NCBI RefSeq assembly: GCF_022808175.1 | Contig: NZ_JALGBX010000020.1 | Location: 62,001-126,000, forward strand | Reading direction: 5' to 3' | Origin: Streptomyces sp. AP-93 | GTDB lineage: Bacteria > Actinomycetota > Actinomycetes > Streptomycetales > Streptomycetaceae | DNA length: 64,000 bases | Part shown: positions 1-9,789 of the stretch, piece after piece | Layout: each line of letters starts with the position of its first letter | How positions within the stretch are numbered: the stretch's first letter is position 1 | Notes under the pieces: model-generated | What the model was told of the DNA's origin: nothing | The model's database searches: none | What the model saw: only the letters and a program-made list of their open reading frames with translations | Made by a program: the position numbers and the translations under genes

Positions 1-513
1 GGGCTCACCCGGCTGCGCGAGGCCTTCGAGCGGCTCAGGCCCGGCCTGGAGGTGTTCCAGGACGAGAACGGCGTAGAGCTGTTCGATCTGCCCGACGGGC
101 CACGCCCCGATGCGGAGCAGCCCGCGCCGCCCCGCTTCCTTCCCGAGTTCGACAACCTGCTCCTCTCCCATGCCGACCGCTCACGGGTGATCCCGCCCGA
201 GCTGAAGGGGAGCACCTGGTCCGGGAACCAGGCCCACTGCACGCTGCTCGTCGACGGCTTCCTCGCCGGACTCTGGAAGCTGGGCGGTGGGACGGACGGC
301 GGCACCGGCGGTGGCACGGGCGGCGGGACGCTCACCGTCGAGTTGTTCTCCGCCGTCTCCGAGGCCGGCAAAGCTGAGATCGTGGCTGAGGGGGAGGCGC
401 TTCTCGCAGGGATGGGCGACGGGGCGGGCGACGGGGTGGGCGACGGGGTGGGCGACGGGATGGGTGAGGGCCGTTCGGGTGGCTCCGTCCGCTTCGGGTC
501 CATCCGCGGCTGA
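1..513 (+). CDS. Winged-helix DNA-binding domain protein (AlkZ-like), C-terminal part
   Basis: The frame is open from base 1, so the N-terminus lies outside the window; 170 codons are visible. The stretch FLPEFDNLLLSHADRSRVIP, followed by a beta-rich segment ending in a glycine-rich tail, matches the C-terminus of the large actinobacterial winged-helix family related to the DNA glycosylase AlkZ (YcaQ). That family usually has about 350-400 residues. The last 40 residues contain a low-complexity run of GDGxGDGx repeats that is not part of the family core and probably arose by slippage of a 12-base unit. I cannot tell whether this paralogue is a glycosylase, because the catalytic N-terminal half is missing. 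Confidence 0.7.
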   Translation, partial: GLTRLREAFERLRPGLEVFQDENGVELFDLPDGPRPDAEQPAPPRFLPEFDNLLLSHADRSRVIPPELKGSTWSGNQAHCTLLVDGFLAGLWKLGGGTDGGTGGGTGGGTLTVELFSAVSEAGKAEIVAEGEALLAGMGDGAGDGVGDGVGDGMGEGRSGGSVRFGSIRG

Positions 514-714
514 GCCGCGGGGGCGGCGAGCCGGGCGACCCGGCCCCGCCACGCTCTGGTGGCCCGTACGCCCGACACGGCACGATGCCTGGCACGACCG
601 AGATCACCCGCGGTTGTGGTCGTTCTCGTTCGTGGCGGCCGCTCGACCACCGAACGTACGGCGGCGGCGCGTCATTCAGGCAGTTGTTCGGGATCAGGGA
701 CCTAGGAGAGAGCA

Positions 715-2256
715 ATGCGGATTCCCATGACCGTCACGGACTTCCTCGACCGGGCGGAGCTGGGGTTCTCGTCCAGTCCGGGCGTGGTGGACGAGCCGGA
801 TCAGCCCGGTCCACCGGTTCCCGACTCGACCTACGGGAGGCTCGGCGAGCGCGTACGGGCCTGGCAGGCGGGGTTCGACGCGCTGGGGGTGGGCGAGGGC
901 GAGCGCGTGGCGGTGGTCAGCCACAACTCCGCCCGGCTGCTGGAGCTGCTGTTCGCGGTGCCGATGAGCGGGCGCGTCTGCGTGCCGGTCAACTTCCGGC
1001 TGAAGCCGGAGGAGGTCGACTACGTGGTCCGGCAGAGCGGGGCCTCGGTGCTGCTCGTCGACCCGGAGCTGGACGCCTCGCTGTCGGGCGTCAAGGCGCG
1101 CCACCGCTTCGTCCTCGGGCCGGAGACGGATGCGGAGCTGATGCGCTTCGGGGTGGAGCCGCGCCCCTGGTCGCACCCGGACGAGGACGCGACGGCCACG
1201 ATCAACTACACCTCGGGGACCACCGCCCGCCCCAAGGGGGTGCAGCTCACCCACCGGAACATCTGGGTGAACGGGCTCACCTTCGGCCTGCACACCCGGG
1301 TCTGGGAGCGTGACGTCTACATGCACACGCTGCCGATGTTCCACTGCAACGGCTGGGGCATGCCCTTCGTGATGGCCGGGCTCGGCGTCAAGCAGGTCGT
1401 GCTGCGCAAGGTCGACGGCGCCGAGATCCTGCGCCGGGTCGAGGAGCACGGCGTCACGCTGATGTGCGGTGCGCCCGCCGTGTGGAACACCGTGCTGGAC
1501 GCGGCGGCGACCTGGGAGGGAGAGATCCCGGGCCGCGACCGGGTACGCGTCGTCTGTGCGGGCGCCCCACCGCCGAGCCGGACGATCCAGCGCATGGGCG
1601 AGGAGCTGGGCTGGGAGTTCACGCAGATCTACGGCCTGACCGAGACCTCGCCGCTGCTCACCTTCAACCGGACCGGGCCCGCCGACGCGCAGCTGCCGGC
1701 CGGGGAACGGGCGCGCAGGCTGTCGCGCGCGGGGCTGCCCGCGCTCGGGGTCAAGCTGCGGGTGTCCGAGGACGGCGAGGTACTGGCCCGGTCGAACGTC
1801 GTGCTGGAGGGGTACTGGGACAAGCCGGAGGAGACCGCGGCCGCACTGCGGGACGGCTGGTTCCACACCGGTGACGGCGGCACGGTCGACGAGGCCGACG
1901 GCCACCTGACGATCTCCGACCGGAAGAAGGATGTGATCATCACCGGTGGCGAGAACGTGTCCTCGATCGAGGTGGAGGACGCGATCTTCAGCCATCCGGC
2001 GGTCGCGGAGGTCGCCGTCATCGGCGTGCCGCACGAGAAATGGGGCGAGACGATCAAGGCCCTCGTGGTCCTCGCGGAGGGAGAGGCCGTCCAGGAGGCG
2101 GAGATCATCGCCCACTGCAAGGAGCGACTGGCCGGGTACAAGGCCCCGACGACGGTCGAATTCCGGGCCACCATCCCGCGTACGGCCACCGGCAAGATCC
2201 AGAAGTTCAAGCTCCGCGAGCCGTACTGGTCGGGCCTGGAGCGGCAGGTGAACTGA
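715..2256 (+). CDS. AMP-forming acyl-CoA synthetase
   Basis: 513 residues, the usual length for a fatty-acyl-CoA ligase of the ANL superfamily. It activates a carboxylic acid with ATP and then transfers the acyl group to CoA in the cytoplasm. The adenylate-binding P-loop TSGTTARPKG is near residue 166, the A5 motif YGLTETSP is in the middle, and GWFHTGD and the hinge region KDVIITGGENVSS follow. The catalytic lysine of TGKIQK is at about residue 494. AGGAGAG precedes the ATG. It stands alone, with a perfect palindrome terminator after it. Medium- or aromatic-acid specificity cannot be decided from sequence alone. Confidence 0.9.
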   Translation: MRIPMTVTDFLDRAELGFSSSPGVVDEPDQPGPPVPDSTYGRLGERVRAWQAGFDALGVGEGERVAVVSHNSARLLELLFAVPMSGRVCVPVNFRLKPEEVDYVVRQSGASVLLVDPELDASLSGVKARHRFVLGPETDAELMRFGVEPRPWSHPDEDATATINYTSGTTARPKGVQLTHRNIWVNGLTFGLHTRVWERDVYMHTLPMFHCNGWGMPFVMAGLGVKQVVLRKVDGAEILRRVEEHGVTLMCGAPAVWNTVLDAAATWEGEIPGRDRVRVVCAGAPPPSRTIQRMGEELGWEFTQIYGLTETSPLLTFNRTGPADAQLPAGERARRLSRAGLPALGVKLRVSEDGEVLARSNVVLEGYWDKPEETAAALRDGWFHTGDGGTVDEADGHLTISDRKKDVIITGGENVSSIEVEDAIFSHPAVAEVAVIGVPHEKWGETIKALVVLAEGEAVQEAEIIAHCKERLAGYKAPTTVEFRATIPRTATGKIQKFKLREPYWSGLERQVN

Positions 2257-2290
2257 CCCGTCCCTGACCCCGCCCCCCGCGCACGACCGT

Positions 2291-2330
2291 GGGCCGGTAC
2301 GGGGCTGCGCGCGCAGCCCCGTACCGGCCC
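2291..2330. terminator. 40-bp perfect palindrome between convergent genes
   Basis: The 18-base arms GGGCCGGTACGGGGCTGC and their exact complement are separated by GCGC. The hairpin lies between the 3' ends of the acyl-CoA synthetase and glutathione peroxidase genes and can serve both as a factor-independent terminator. No U-tract follows, as is common in Streptomyces. Confidence 0.8.
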
Positions 2331-2347
2331 TCGGCCCTCAGGCGGTG

Positions 2348-2836
2348 CTAGGCCGGCAGGTGCGCCTCGATCGCCGCGATGACCTCGGCGGACTCGGGCT
2401 CGGTGCGCGGGCGGAAGCGGCCCACGACCTCGCCGGCGGGGGAGATCAGGAACTTCTCGAAGTTCCAGGTGATGTCACCGGCCTCGCCCTCGGCGTCCGG
2501 GACCTTCACCAGCTCTTTGTAGAGCGGGTGCCGGTTCTCACCGTTGACCTCGGACTTCTCCAGCATCGGGAAGGTGACGCCGAAGCCGGCCGCGCAGAAC
2601 GTCTGGATGTCGTCGGCGTTGCCCGGCTCCTGCCCGCCGAACTGGTTGCACGGCACACCGATGACGGTGAAGCCCTTCTCCTCGTACTTGAACTGCAGAC
2701 GGGCCAGACCCGAGTACTGAGGGGTGAGACCGCACTGCGAGGCGGTGTTCACGAGCAGGATCGCCTTGCCCTTGTGCGCGGCGAGGCTGGTGGGCTCGTC
2801 GGACAGGGTGGTCAGCGGGATGTCGTACAGGCTCAT
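2348..2836 (-). CDS. Glutathione peroxidase family protein
   Basis: 162 residues, the normal length for the monomeric bacterial family. It reduces hydroperoxides. The cysteine (not selenocysteine) version of the active site is seen in NTASQCGLT, with the partner glutamine in VPCNQFGGQEPG and the tryptophan in WNFEKF completing the catalytic triad. Because actinobacteria lack glutathione, such enzymes are generally fed by thioredoxin; that is family knowledge, not seen here. The start was chosen at MSLYDIP because GAGGAG lies six bases upstream. Confidence 0.92.
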   Translation of the reverse strand: MSLYDIPLTTLSDEPTSLAAHKGKAILLVNTASQCGLTPQYSGLARLQFKYEEKGFTVIGVPCNQFGGQEPGNADDIQTFCAAGFGVTFPMLEKSEVNGENRHPLYKELVKVPDAEGEAGDITWNFEKFLISPAGEVVGRFRPRTEPESAEVIAAIEAHLPA

Positions 2837-2878
2837 CAAGCTCTCCTCGGCAGGCAACACACGTAATACCCCCCGAGC

Positions 2879-3763
2879 CTAGGCCCCCATGCCGAGGAGG
2901 TCTTCCGCCGGGTCGTTGACCGGCTGGGGCATGCCCGTGAGGTCCATGACGAAGAGCGGTATCCCGAGGTCGTCCGCGCGGGCGCGGGCGTCTTCCGTGT
3001 ACCCGGCGAGGGAGAAGTAGACGCTGGTCGCGCAGGCCGTCAGCCCATTCAGCCAGACGCACTCCACCGCCCGCAGCCCGGCCGGGGCCGTGGTCGGGTC
3101 CACCTGGGCGACCAGGCCGGGGGCCCGCAGGTCCACCGCCGTCGACGGGATCGGCCGTCCGTCGGGCTGGCGCACGTCCTGGAAGCCGAGCCACCGCAGG
3201 TACAGCGCGGCGGTGACCACCGCGTCCCGGGCGGTACGGATGGTCACGGGCCGGAAGGCGGGGCGGGGCACCGGAGGGTCGGTGGTGGGCGGGGCGGCCG
3301 GCGGCGGGTCGCTTGGCGGGGGGTCGCCCGGGATGGGCGCAGAGTCGTTCAGCGGATGAGATCTCGGGCCGGGTGTCGCGGCCGACCCGGCCGACCCGGC
3401 CGGCGACACCGGCCGGCCCGGCGTTTCCGCCCCGCGAGGGGGCGACGAGGTCGACGGGGGCGACGAGGGAGGAGTGCGCGGAACCCCGCCCGCCGGCTCC
3501 AGCGGATGCACCGGAACCAGCACCACCGTCCCGCAGGAGGTGCACCCCACCTCCGGGTGCGGCCACTCGCTCTCCCGGCCGCAGGCCCCGCACCGCACCG
3601 CGACCCAGCTCTGCGTCCAGGTGCGGTGGGTCAGCTCCCGGGGCGGTGACGCCAGGTCCAGGGGAGGGGTGACCGGGTTCCCGCAGGCGCAGGGGAAGAC
3701 CGGGGCTGCGTAGCCGTTCTCGCGCAGGCACGCCGGGCAGCGCACCGGTACCGCATCCGCCAT
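2879..3763 (-). CDS. Zinc-ribbon protein with Mrr-like C-terminal domain
   Basis: 294 residues. The first 75 residues carry four cysteine pairs (CPAC, CAC, CGAC, CTSC), indicating two zinc ribbons. A proline-rich linker of about 80 residues follows. The C-terminal 115 residues resemble the Mrr-type restriction-endonuclease fold: AVDLRAPGLVAQVD, then a helix and A(R)ARADDLGIPLFVMD. In active Mrr enzymes the central strand ends QxK; here the lysine position reads D, so nuclease activity is doubtful. It might be a nucleic-acid-binding or signalling remnant of the fold. It is divergent from gcl across 267 bases of regulatory DNA. The fold call is from pattern memory and is moderate. Confidence 0.6.
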   Translation of the reverse strand: MADAVPVRCPACLRENGYAAPVFPCACGNPVTPPLDLASPPRELTHRTWTQSWVAVRCGACGRESEWPHPEVGCTSCGTVVLVPVHPLEPAGGVPRTPPSSPPSTSSPPRGAETPGRPVSPAGSAGSAATPGPRSHPLNDSAPIPGDPPPSDPPPAAPPTTDPPVPRPAFRPVTIRTARDAVVTAALYLRWLGFQDVRQPDGRPIPSTAVDLRAPGLVAQVDPTTAPAGLRAVECVWLNGLTACATSVYFSLAGYTEDARARADDLGIPLFVMDLTGMPQPVNDPAEDLLGMGA

Positions 3764-3962
3764 GAGGACCGGACCCCCTTCATCGCTCTTCGTCGCTGTG
3801 CGTAGGCCCATGGTCCACCACCTGCCACCGGAGGGGTGGGCAGACCCTTGATTTTCGGTCGGGCACTGGATTTTCGTACAACTCGATGCCCCATCGGCGG
3901 CTTTTGGTGGGTTCCGGGGTGCCGTACCGCCTTGACGGCGCAGGGAGTCGCCGCTTAGCTTG

Positions 3963-3998
3963 TTCCGTATAGCAGAACAAAACTTCCGGATTACGGAA
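3963..3998. promoter_or_regulatory. Paired palindromic operator upstream of gcl (AllR-type)
   Basis: Two 15-bp palindromes, TTCCG-TATAG-CAGAA (3963-3977) and TTCCG-GATTA-CGGAA (3984-3998), have centres exactly 21 bp apart, so they lie on the same DNA face. They sit 33-68 bases before the gcl start. The same motif pair occurs at hyi, aceB and allR/allB. The IclR-family repressor AllR, known to control allantoin genes in Streptomyces coelicolor, is the likely ligand; this is inference. Confidence 0.65.
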
Positions 3999-4030
3999 AA
4001 GCCTGACCGCCAGACCCGCAGGAGAACTCG

Positions 4031-5821
<1,791 letters not shown>

Positions 5822-5847
5822 TCCCATCAGGCTGGTCTAGCACCACC

Positions 5848-5889
5848 GAACGGCCCCCGTCCCTCCTCCAGGAGGAACGGGGGCCGTTC
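5848..5889 (+). terminator. gcl terminator hairpin
   Basis: The 13-bp arms GAACGGCCCCCGT (5848-5860) and ACGGGGGCCGTTC (5877-5889) pair perfectly, starting 26 bases after the gcl stop. The loop contains its own small TCCTCC/GGAGGA hairpin. Confidence 0.8.
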
Positions 5890-5982
5890 CGCGTCCCCTA
5901 CGGGCCCCAGGTCCCGGAGCCGTTCCACGGTGCGGCACGGTTCCGCCGCGGGGGGACGCCCCTGGGCCCAGTCGGGCCCCGG

Positions 5983-6618
5983 TCAGATCGTGACCGGGCC
6001 GTGGGCGGTGGCGAACTCGACCGAGACCAGGCCCGGTTCCTCATCCTCGACCCAGGTGACGTCGATCTGGTCGAGGGGGTGGTCGGCCGGTTCGCCGAGG
6101 AATTCGGCGATGGAGGCGGCGTCGCCGGCGATGGAGACCCCGTGGATGGTGGTGGAGGTGCGCGGGTCGGCGCTCGGGCGCTCCTCGATGGGGACCGACC
6201 ACTGGAGGAAGTAGGGCAGCTGCGGGTCCTCCAGCAGTTCCAGCAGGCCGATCTGCTTCCACCTCAGGTCGAACCCGTCGGGGCGGACACGGTGGCCCTC
6301 GGCCGACGTGCGGCCGAGGCGGGCCTCGACCGGGGCGATGTCGTCGACGGAGACCACCCAGCCGAGCCAGCCGCCGCCCTCGGCGGCGCGGCGCGCGACC
6401 GCCTGGCCGAAGGGTGCGCGGTCGGCGGCGGGGTGGTCGAGTGTGGTGACGACCTCGACGTAGGTGCCGCCGCTCAGCGGGAGAATGAAATTGCGGGTGC
6501 CGAATCGCGGGTGCACGCCCCCGTCGACGAACCCGGCGCCGAGGGCCGATCCGATCCACTGGACGGTCGACACGAAGCTGTCGCGGGCCACCGCATAGGA
6601 CACGTGATCAAGTCGCAC
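5983..6618 (-). CDS. Glyoxalase-like (VOC) domain protein
   Basis: 211 residues. The opening MRLDHVSYAV, the GTRNFILPL segment and the later TTIHGVSIAG module show two betaalphabetabetabeta halves of the vicinal-oxygen-chelate fold, close to the Glyoxalase_3 type. The substrate is unknown. The start is a GTG (the first V of VRLDHV) with GATGATGGCGGA upstream. It is convergent with gcl and shares the hairpin between them. Nothing in the sequence ties it to glyoxylate metabolism except position. Confidence 0.75.
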   Translation of the reverse strand: MRLDHVSYAVARDSFVSTVQWIGSALGAGFVDGGVHPRFGTRNFILPLSGGTYVEVVTTLDHPAADRAPFGQAVARRAAEGGGWLGWVVSVDDIAPVEARLGRTSAEGHRVRPDGFDLRWKQIGLLELLEDPQLPYFLQWSVPIEERPSADPRTSTTIHGVSIAGDAASIAEFLGEPADHPLDQIDVTWVEDEEPGLVSVEFATAHGPVTI

Positions 6619-7122
6619 TCCGCCATCATCACCCCGAAACCCGTACACATCCCGACGCCACGCCCGACTACAGGCTAGAGGGCGAAGGCTTCCGTCCCCC
6701 GGGGTCTCCGTACCCCGGGCATGACAAAGAGCCGAGTCGCGGGACCGTCCGTGACTCGGCTCTTTGAGTGTGTGTTGCTTGTTACCGCCCGACGGTACGA
6801 GGCTGGCGCGACAGGACGTTCGCACCGCCGGGCGGAGAGGGTGGGGGAGGTTCTCCTTCACATACAGGGGGCTCTGTGCGTGGCCCCTGTATATAGAGGA
6901 GAGGTTTTGGCTGGGACCGTGGCGAACGGCGACGAGAACTCCGGCTTCGTCTCCCTCAGGTCAAGAGACGGGCCTCGGAACCCATTACCACCGCACTGGC
7001 TCGCACGCTCGCCACGGTCCTCGTCCTGCCCTCACCGCGTACCACCCCTCATCCGGGTCCGCAGTGTGGGCTCAGCGCCCGGATCCTGACCTCCCGTCAG
7101 GATCCCGGCGCAGCTTGTGGGC
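6619..7122. other. 504-base gene-free stretch with two unexplained hairpins
   Basis: I see no convincing gene here. It contains a perfect 13-bp inverted repeat AAAGAGCCGAGTC/GACTCGGCTCTTT (6726-6738 and 6753-6765) ending in TTT, which looks like a terminator. A second hairpin, ATACAGGGG/CCCCTGTAT, lies at 6862-6892. The catalase terminator is at 7081-7105. Between the second hairpin and the catalase terminator I see no motif. A small RNA ending at 6765 or 6892 is possible but unproven. Confidence 0.45.
7081..7105 (-). terminator. Catalase terminator hairpin
   Basis: A perfect 10-bp stem, GGATCCTGAC/GTCAGGATCC, with loop CTCCC lies 18 bases beyond the catalase stop codon. Confidence 0.8.
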
Positions 7123-8580
7123 TCAGGCGTCGCGCAGGGCGCGGACGGCCTCCTCGACGCGCTTGCCGTAGTCGGCATCCGCGGCGTGGAAGTGAGCCAG
7201 GTTCTTCTCGATGACGTCCTCGAGGGTGACCTGAGACAGGCCGCCGGCGATGGTCGCCACCAGACGCTGCTTCTCGGCCTCCGACATCAGGCGGTAGAGC
7301 TCACCGGCCTGGAAGAAGTCGTCGTCCTTGGTGTGGGCCGGAGCCTCGTGGGTGCCCGTGTAGCCGGAGACGGCCTTCGGGGCGCCCAGCGCCAGACCGG
7401 TCTCGGCCGGACCCTGGTGCGAGTTGGGCTCGTAGTTCTTGTCGTAGCGCGAGCCGTTGCGCAGCGCCATGACGCCGTCGCGGCCGTAGTTGTCGGCCTT
7501 GGTCGCCTTCGGAGCGTTGACCGGGATCAGGGTGTGGTTCACACCGAGGCGGTAGCGCTGGGCGTCGGCGTACGCGAAGAGACGGCCCTGGAGCATCTTG
7601 TCCGGCGAGGCGGTGATGCCCGGGACGAAGTTGTTCGGGGAGAACGCGGCCTGCTCGACCTCGGCGAAGACGTTGTCGGGGTTCCGGTCGAGGACCAGAC
7701 GGCCGACGCGCTGCAGCGGGTAGTCGCTGTGCGGCCACACCTTGGTGAGGTCGAACGGGTTGAAGCGGTAGTCCGCCGCCTCGGAGGCCGGCATGACCTG
7801 GACGTACAGGGTCCAGCTCGGGTTCACACCGCGCTCGATCGCCTGCAGCAGGTCGGTCTGGTGCGAGTTGGCGTCGGAGCCGACGAGCTCGGCGGCCTGC
7901 TCGCCCGAGAGGCAGCGGATGCCCTGGTTCGTCTTGAAGTGGTACTTGACGAAGAAGGCCTCGCCCTGGGCGTTGGTCCACTGGTACGTGTGGGAGCCGT
8001 AGCCGTTCATGTGACGGTACGACGCCGGGATACCGCGGTCACCCATCAGCCAGGTGATCTGGTGCGTCGCCTCGGGGGCGTGCGCCCAGAAGTCCCAGAC
8101 GTTGTCCGCTTCCTGCTTGCCCGTGAAGGGGTCGCGCTTCTGGGAGTGGATGAAGTCGGGGAACTTGATCGGGTCCTTGATGAAGAACACCGGGGTGTTG
8201 TTGCCGACGAGGTCGTAGTTGCCCTCTTCGGTGTAGAACTTCAGCGCGAAGCCGCGCGGGTCGCGGACGGCGTCCGCGCCACCCAGCGAGTCGGCCACGG
8301 TGGAGAACCGCAGGAAGGTCTCGGTCTTCTTGCCGACCGTGTTCAGGAACGCGGCGCTGGTGTACTCGGTGACGTCGTCGGTCACCTCGAAGTAGCCGTA
8401 CGCGGCCGAGCCGCGGGCGTGCACCACGCGCTCCGGGATGCGCTCGCGGTTGAAGCGGGCGAGCTTCTCGAGGAGCTGCTGGTCCTGGATCAGGAGGGGG
8501 CCACCGACGCCGGCGGTAGCGGAGTTCTGGTTGTCGGCGACCGGGGCGCCAGACTCGGTCGTCAGCGTGCGCTTCGACAT
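7123..8580 (-). CDS. katA: Monofunctional haem catalase
   Basis: 485 residues, the small-subunit clade 3 catalase length. It splits hydrogen peroxide. The catalytic histidine is in ERVVHARGSAAYG near residue 60, the asparagine in VGNNTPVFFIKD, and the proximal haem tyrosine in RLFAYADAQRYRLG. The start MSKRTLTTE is preceded by GGAAGGT. It follows hyi and glxR on the same strand but is separated from glxR by hairpins and has its own 244-base promoter region with two purine-regulon-type palindromes. This suggests it serves urate oxidase, which releases peroxide. Other hydrogen-peroxide roles cannot be excluded. Confidence 0.96.
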   Translation of the reverse strand: MSKRTLTTESGAPVADNQNSATAGVGGPLLIQDQQLLEKLARFNRERIPERVVHARGSAAYGYFEVTDDVTEYTSAAFLNTVGKKTETFLRFSTVADSLGGADAVRDPRGFALKFYTEEGNYDLVGNNTPVFFIKDPIKFPDFIHSQKRDPFTGKQEADNVWDFWAHAPEATHQITWLMGDRGIPASYRHMNGYGSHTYQWTNAQGEAFFVKYHFKTNQGIRCLSGEQAAELVGSDANSHQTDLLQAIERGVNPSWTLYVQVMPASEAADYRFNPFDLTKVWPHSDYPLQRVGRLVLDRNPDNVFAEVEQAAFSPNNFVPGITASPDKMLQGRLFAYADAQRYRLGVNHTLIPVNAPKATKADNYGRDGVMALRNGSRYDKNYEPNSHQGPAETGLALGAPKAVSGYTGTHEAPAHTKDDDFFQAGELYRLMSEAEKQRLVATIAGGLSQVTLEDVIEKNLAHFHAADADYGKRVEEAVRALRDA

Positions 8581-8619
8581 GGTGACCTTCCGTACGGGGA
8601 ACTGCTGACGGAAATCGTC

Positions 8620-8676
8620 TTCCGTCATGCGGAACAGCCTAATTTCGGCATGAACTCGACGTCAACAGTTTGTTGA
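8620..8676 (-). promoter_or_regulatory. Catalase promoter region with two palindromes
   Basis: TTCCG-TCATG-CGGAA (8620-8634) is a perfect copy of the operator motif seen at gcl and hyi. TCAACA-GTT-TGTTGA (8662-8676) is a perfect copy of the palindrome in the urate operon promoter. The two centres are 42 bp apart, twice the 21-bp spacing found elsewhere. They lie 40-96 bases before the catalase start. Binding proteins are inferred, not shown. Confidence 0.6.
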
Positions 8677-8700
8677 AAGAAAGAGTGGAGGAGAGGTAAT

Positions 8701-8810
8701 CCGGACGGTGCCGGCACTTGGGCGCGACAGGACAGGTGTCAGCACCGGCACCATCCGGAAACTCAGGGCCCCGTGAGCGGGGCGGGTGGCGGCCCTGTGA
8801 GCGGGCCGCC
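8701..8810 (-). terminator. Two hairpins between glxR and catalase
   Basis: GGCGGCCC/GGGCCGCC (8788-8810) lies 15 bases after the glxR stop. A larger inverted repeat, CCGGACGGTGCCGG against CCGGCACCATCCGG (8701-8758, one mismatch), follows. They should end the hyi-glxR transcript before the catalase promoter. Confidence 0.65.
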
Positions 8811-8824
8811 TATCGGAGCGGAGC

Positions 8825-9715
8825 TCAGATCTGGGCGCCGGAGAGGCGCTCGACCGCGCGGAGCAGCGCGGAGTGGTCCAGGCCACCGTCACCCTGGGCG
8901 CGCAGCGAGGCGACCAGCTGGGCGACGACCGCGCCGACCGGGAGGGCCGCACCGACGTTGCGGGCGGCGTCGGTGACGATGCCCATGTCCTTGTGGTGCA
9001 GGTCGATCCGGAAACCGGGCTTGAAGTCGCGGTTCAGGAAGTTGGCCTTCTTGCGGGTCAGGACCGTGGAGCCGGCCAGACCGCCGTTGAGCACGTCCAG
9101 AGCGGCTTCGAGGTTCACGCCCGACTTCTCGAGGAAGACGACGGCCTCGGCGCACGCCTGGATGTTCACCGCGACGATGAGCTGGTTGGCAGCCTTCACC
9201 GTCTGGCCGGAGCCGTGCGGGCCACACAGGACGATGACCTTGCCGAGGGTCTCGAGGACCGGCAGGGCCTCGTCGAAGTCGGCCTGCTCGCCACCCACCA
9301 TGATCGACAGGACGGCCTCGATGGCACCGGCCTCGCCACCGGACACCGGGGCGTCGATGACGCGGATGCCCTTGGCGGCGGCGTTCTTCGCCAGGTCGAT
9401 CGAGGTCTGCGGGGTGATCGACGACATGTCGATGATCAGCGCGCCGGACTTGGCGTTCTCGAGGATGCCGTTCTCGCCGTAGGAGATGGCCTCGACCTGC
9501 GGGGAGGCGGGCACCATCGTGATGATGACGTCGGCGTCCTTGACGGCTTCGGCGATCGAACCGGCGGCGGAGCCACCGGCCGCGGCGAGGCGGTCCAGCT
9601 TGTCCTGCTCCAGCGTGAAGCCGGTGACCGAGTAGCCGGCCTTCAGGAGGTTCTCGGCCATGGGGGAGCCCATGATGCCAAGGCCGACCCATGCGATCTT
9701 GGGGAGGTTGCTCAT
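8825..9715 (-). CDS. glxR: 2-hydroxy-3-oxopropionate (tartronate-semialdehyde) reductase
   Basis: 296 residues of the beta-hydroxyacid dehydrogenase family. It reduces the gcl product to D-glycerate with NAD(P)H. The nucleotide-binding motif GLGIMGSPMAENL is at residues 9-21. The substrate loop DAPVSGGEAGA is near residue 120, and the catalytic lysine lies in GQTVKAANQ at about residue 170. An AAGGA precedes the ATG. It is 74 bases downstream of hyi on the same strand, so the two form one operon that should respond to the paired operators before hyi. Confidence 0.94.
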   Translation of the reverse strand: MSNLPKIAWVGLGIMGSPMAENLLKAGYSVTGFTLEQDKLDRLAAAGGSAAGSIAEAVKDADVIITMVPASPQVEAISYGENGILENAKSGALIIDMSSITPQTSIDLAKNAAAKGIRVIDAPVSGGEAGAIEAVLSIMVGGEQADFDEALPVLETLGKVIVLCGPHGSGQTVKAANQLIVAVNIQACAEAVVFLEKSGVNLEAALDVLNGGLAGSTVLTRKKANFLNRDFKPGFRIDLHHKDMGIVTDAARNVGAALPVGAVVAQLVASLRAQGDGGLDHSALLRAVERLSGAQI

Positions 9716-9789
9716 GATGAGGGTCCTTCTCTTAATGCTTCGTACGAAAAGTTCGTCAGGTGCCTGGCTGTTCGCCCGGACTTTTCCGC

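Noticed and set aside
7081..7105. Hairpin as a riboswitch or operator
   Set aside because: It directly follows the catalase stop and fits a terminator.
8588..8601. TTCC-GTACGG-GGAA as another AllR-type site before catalase
   Set aside because: Spacing is one base short of the motif used at the other promoters.
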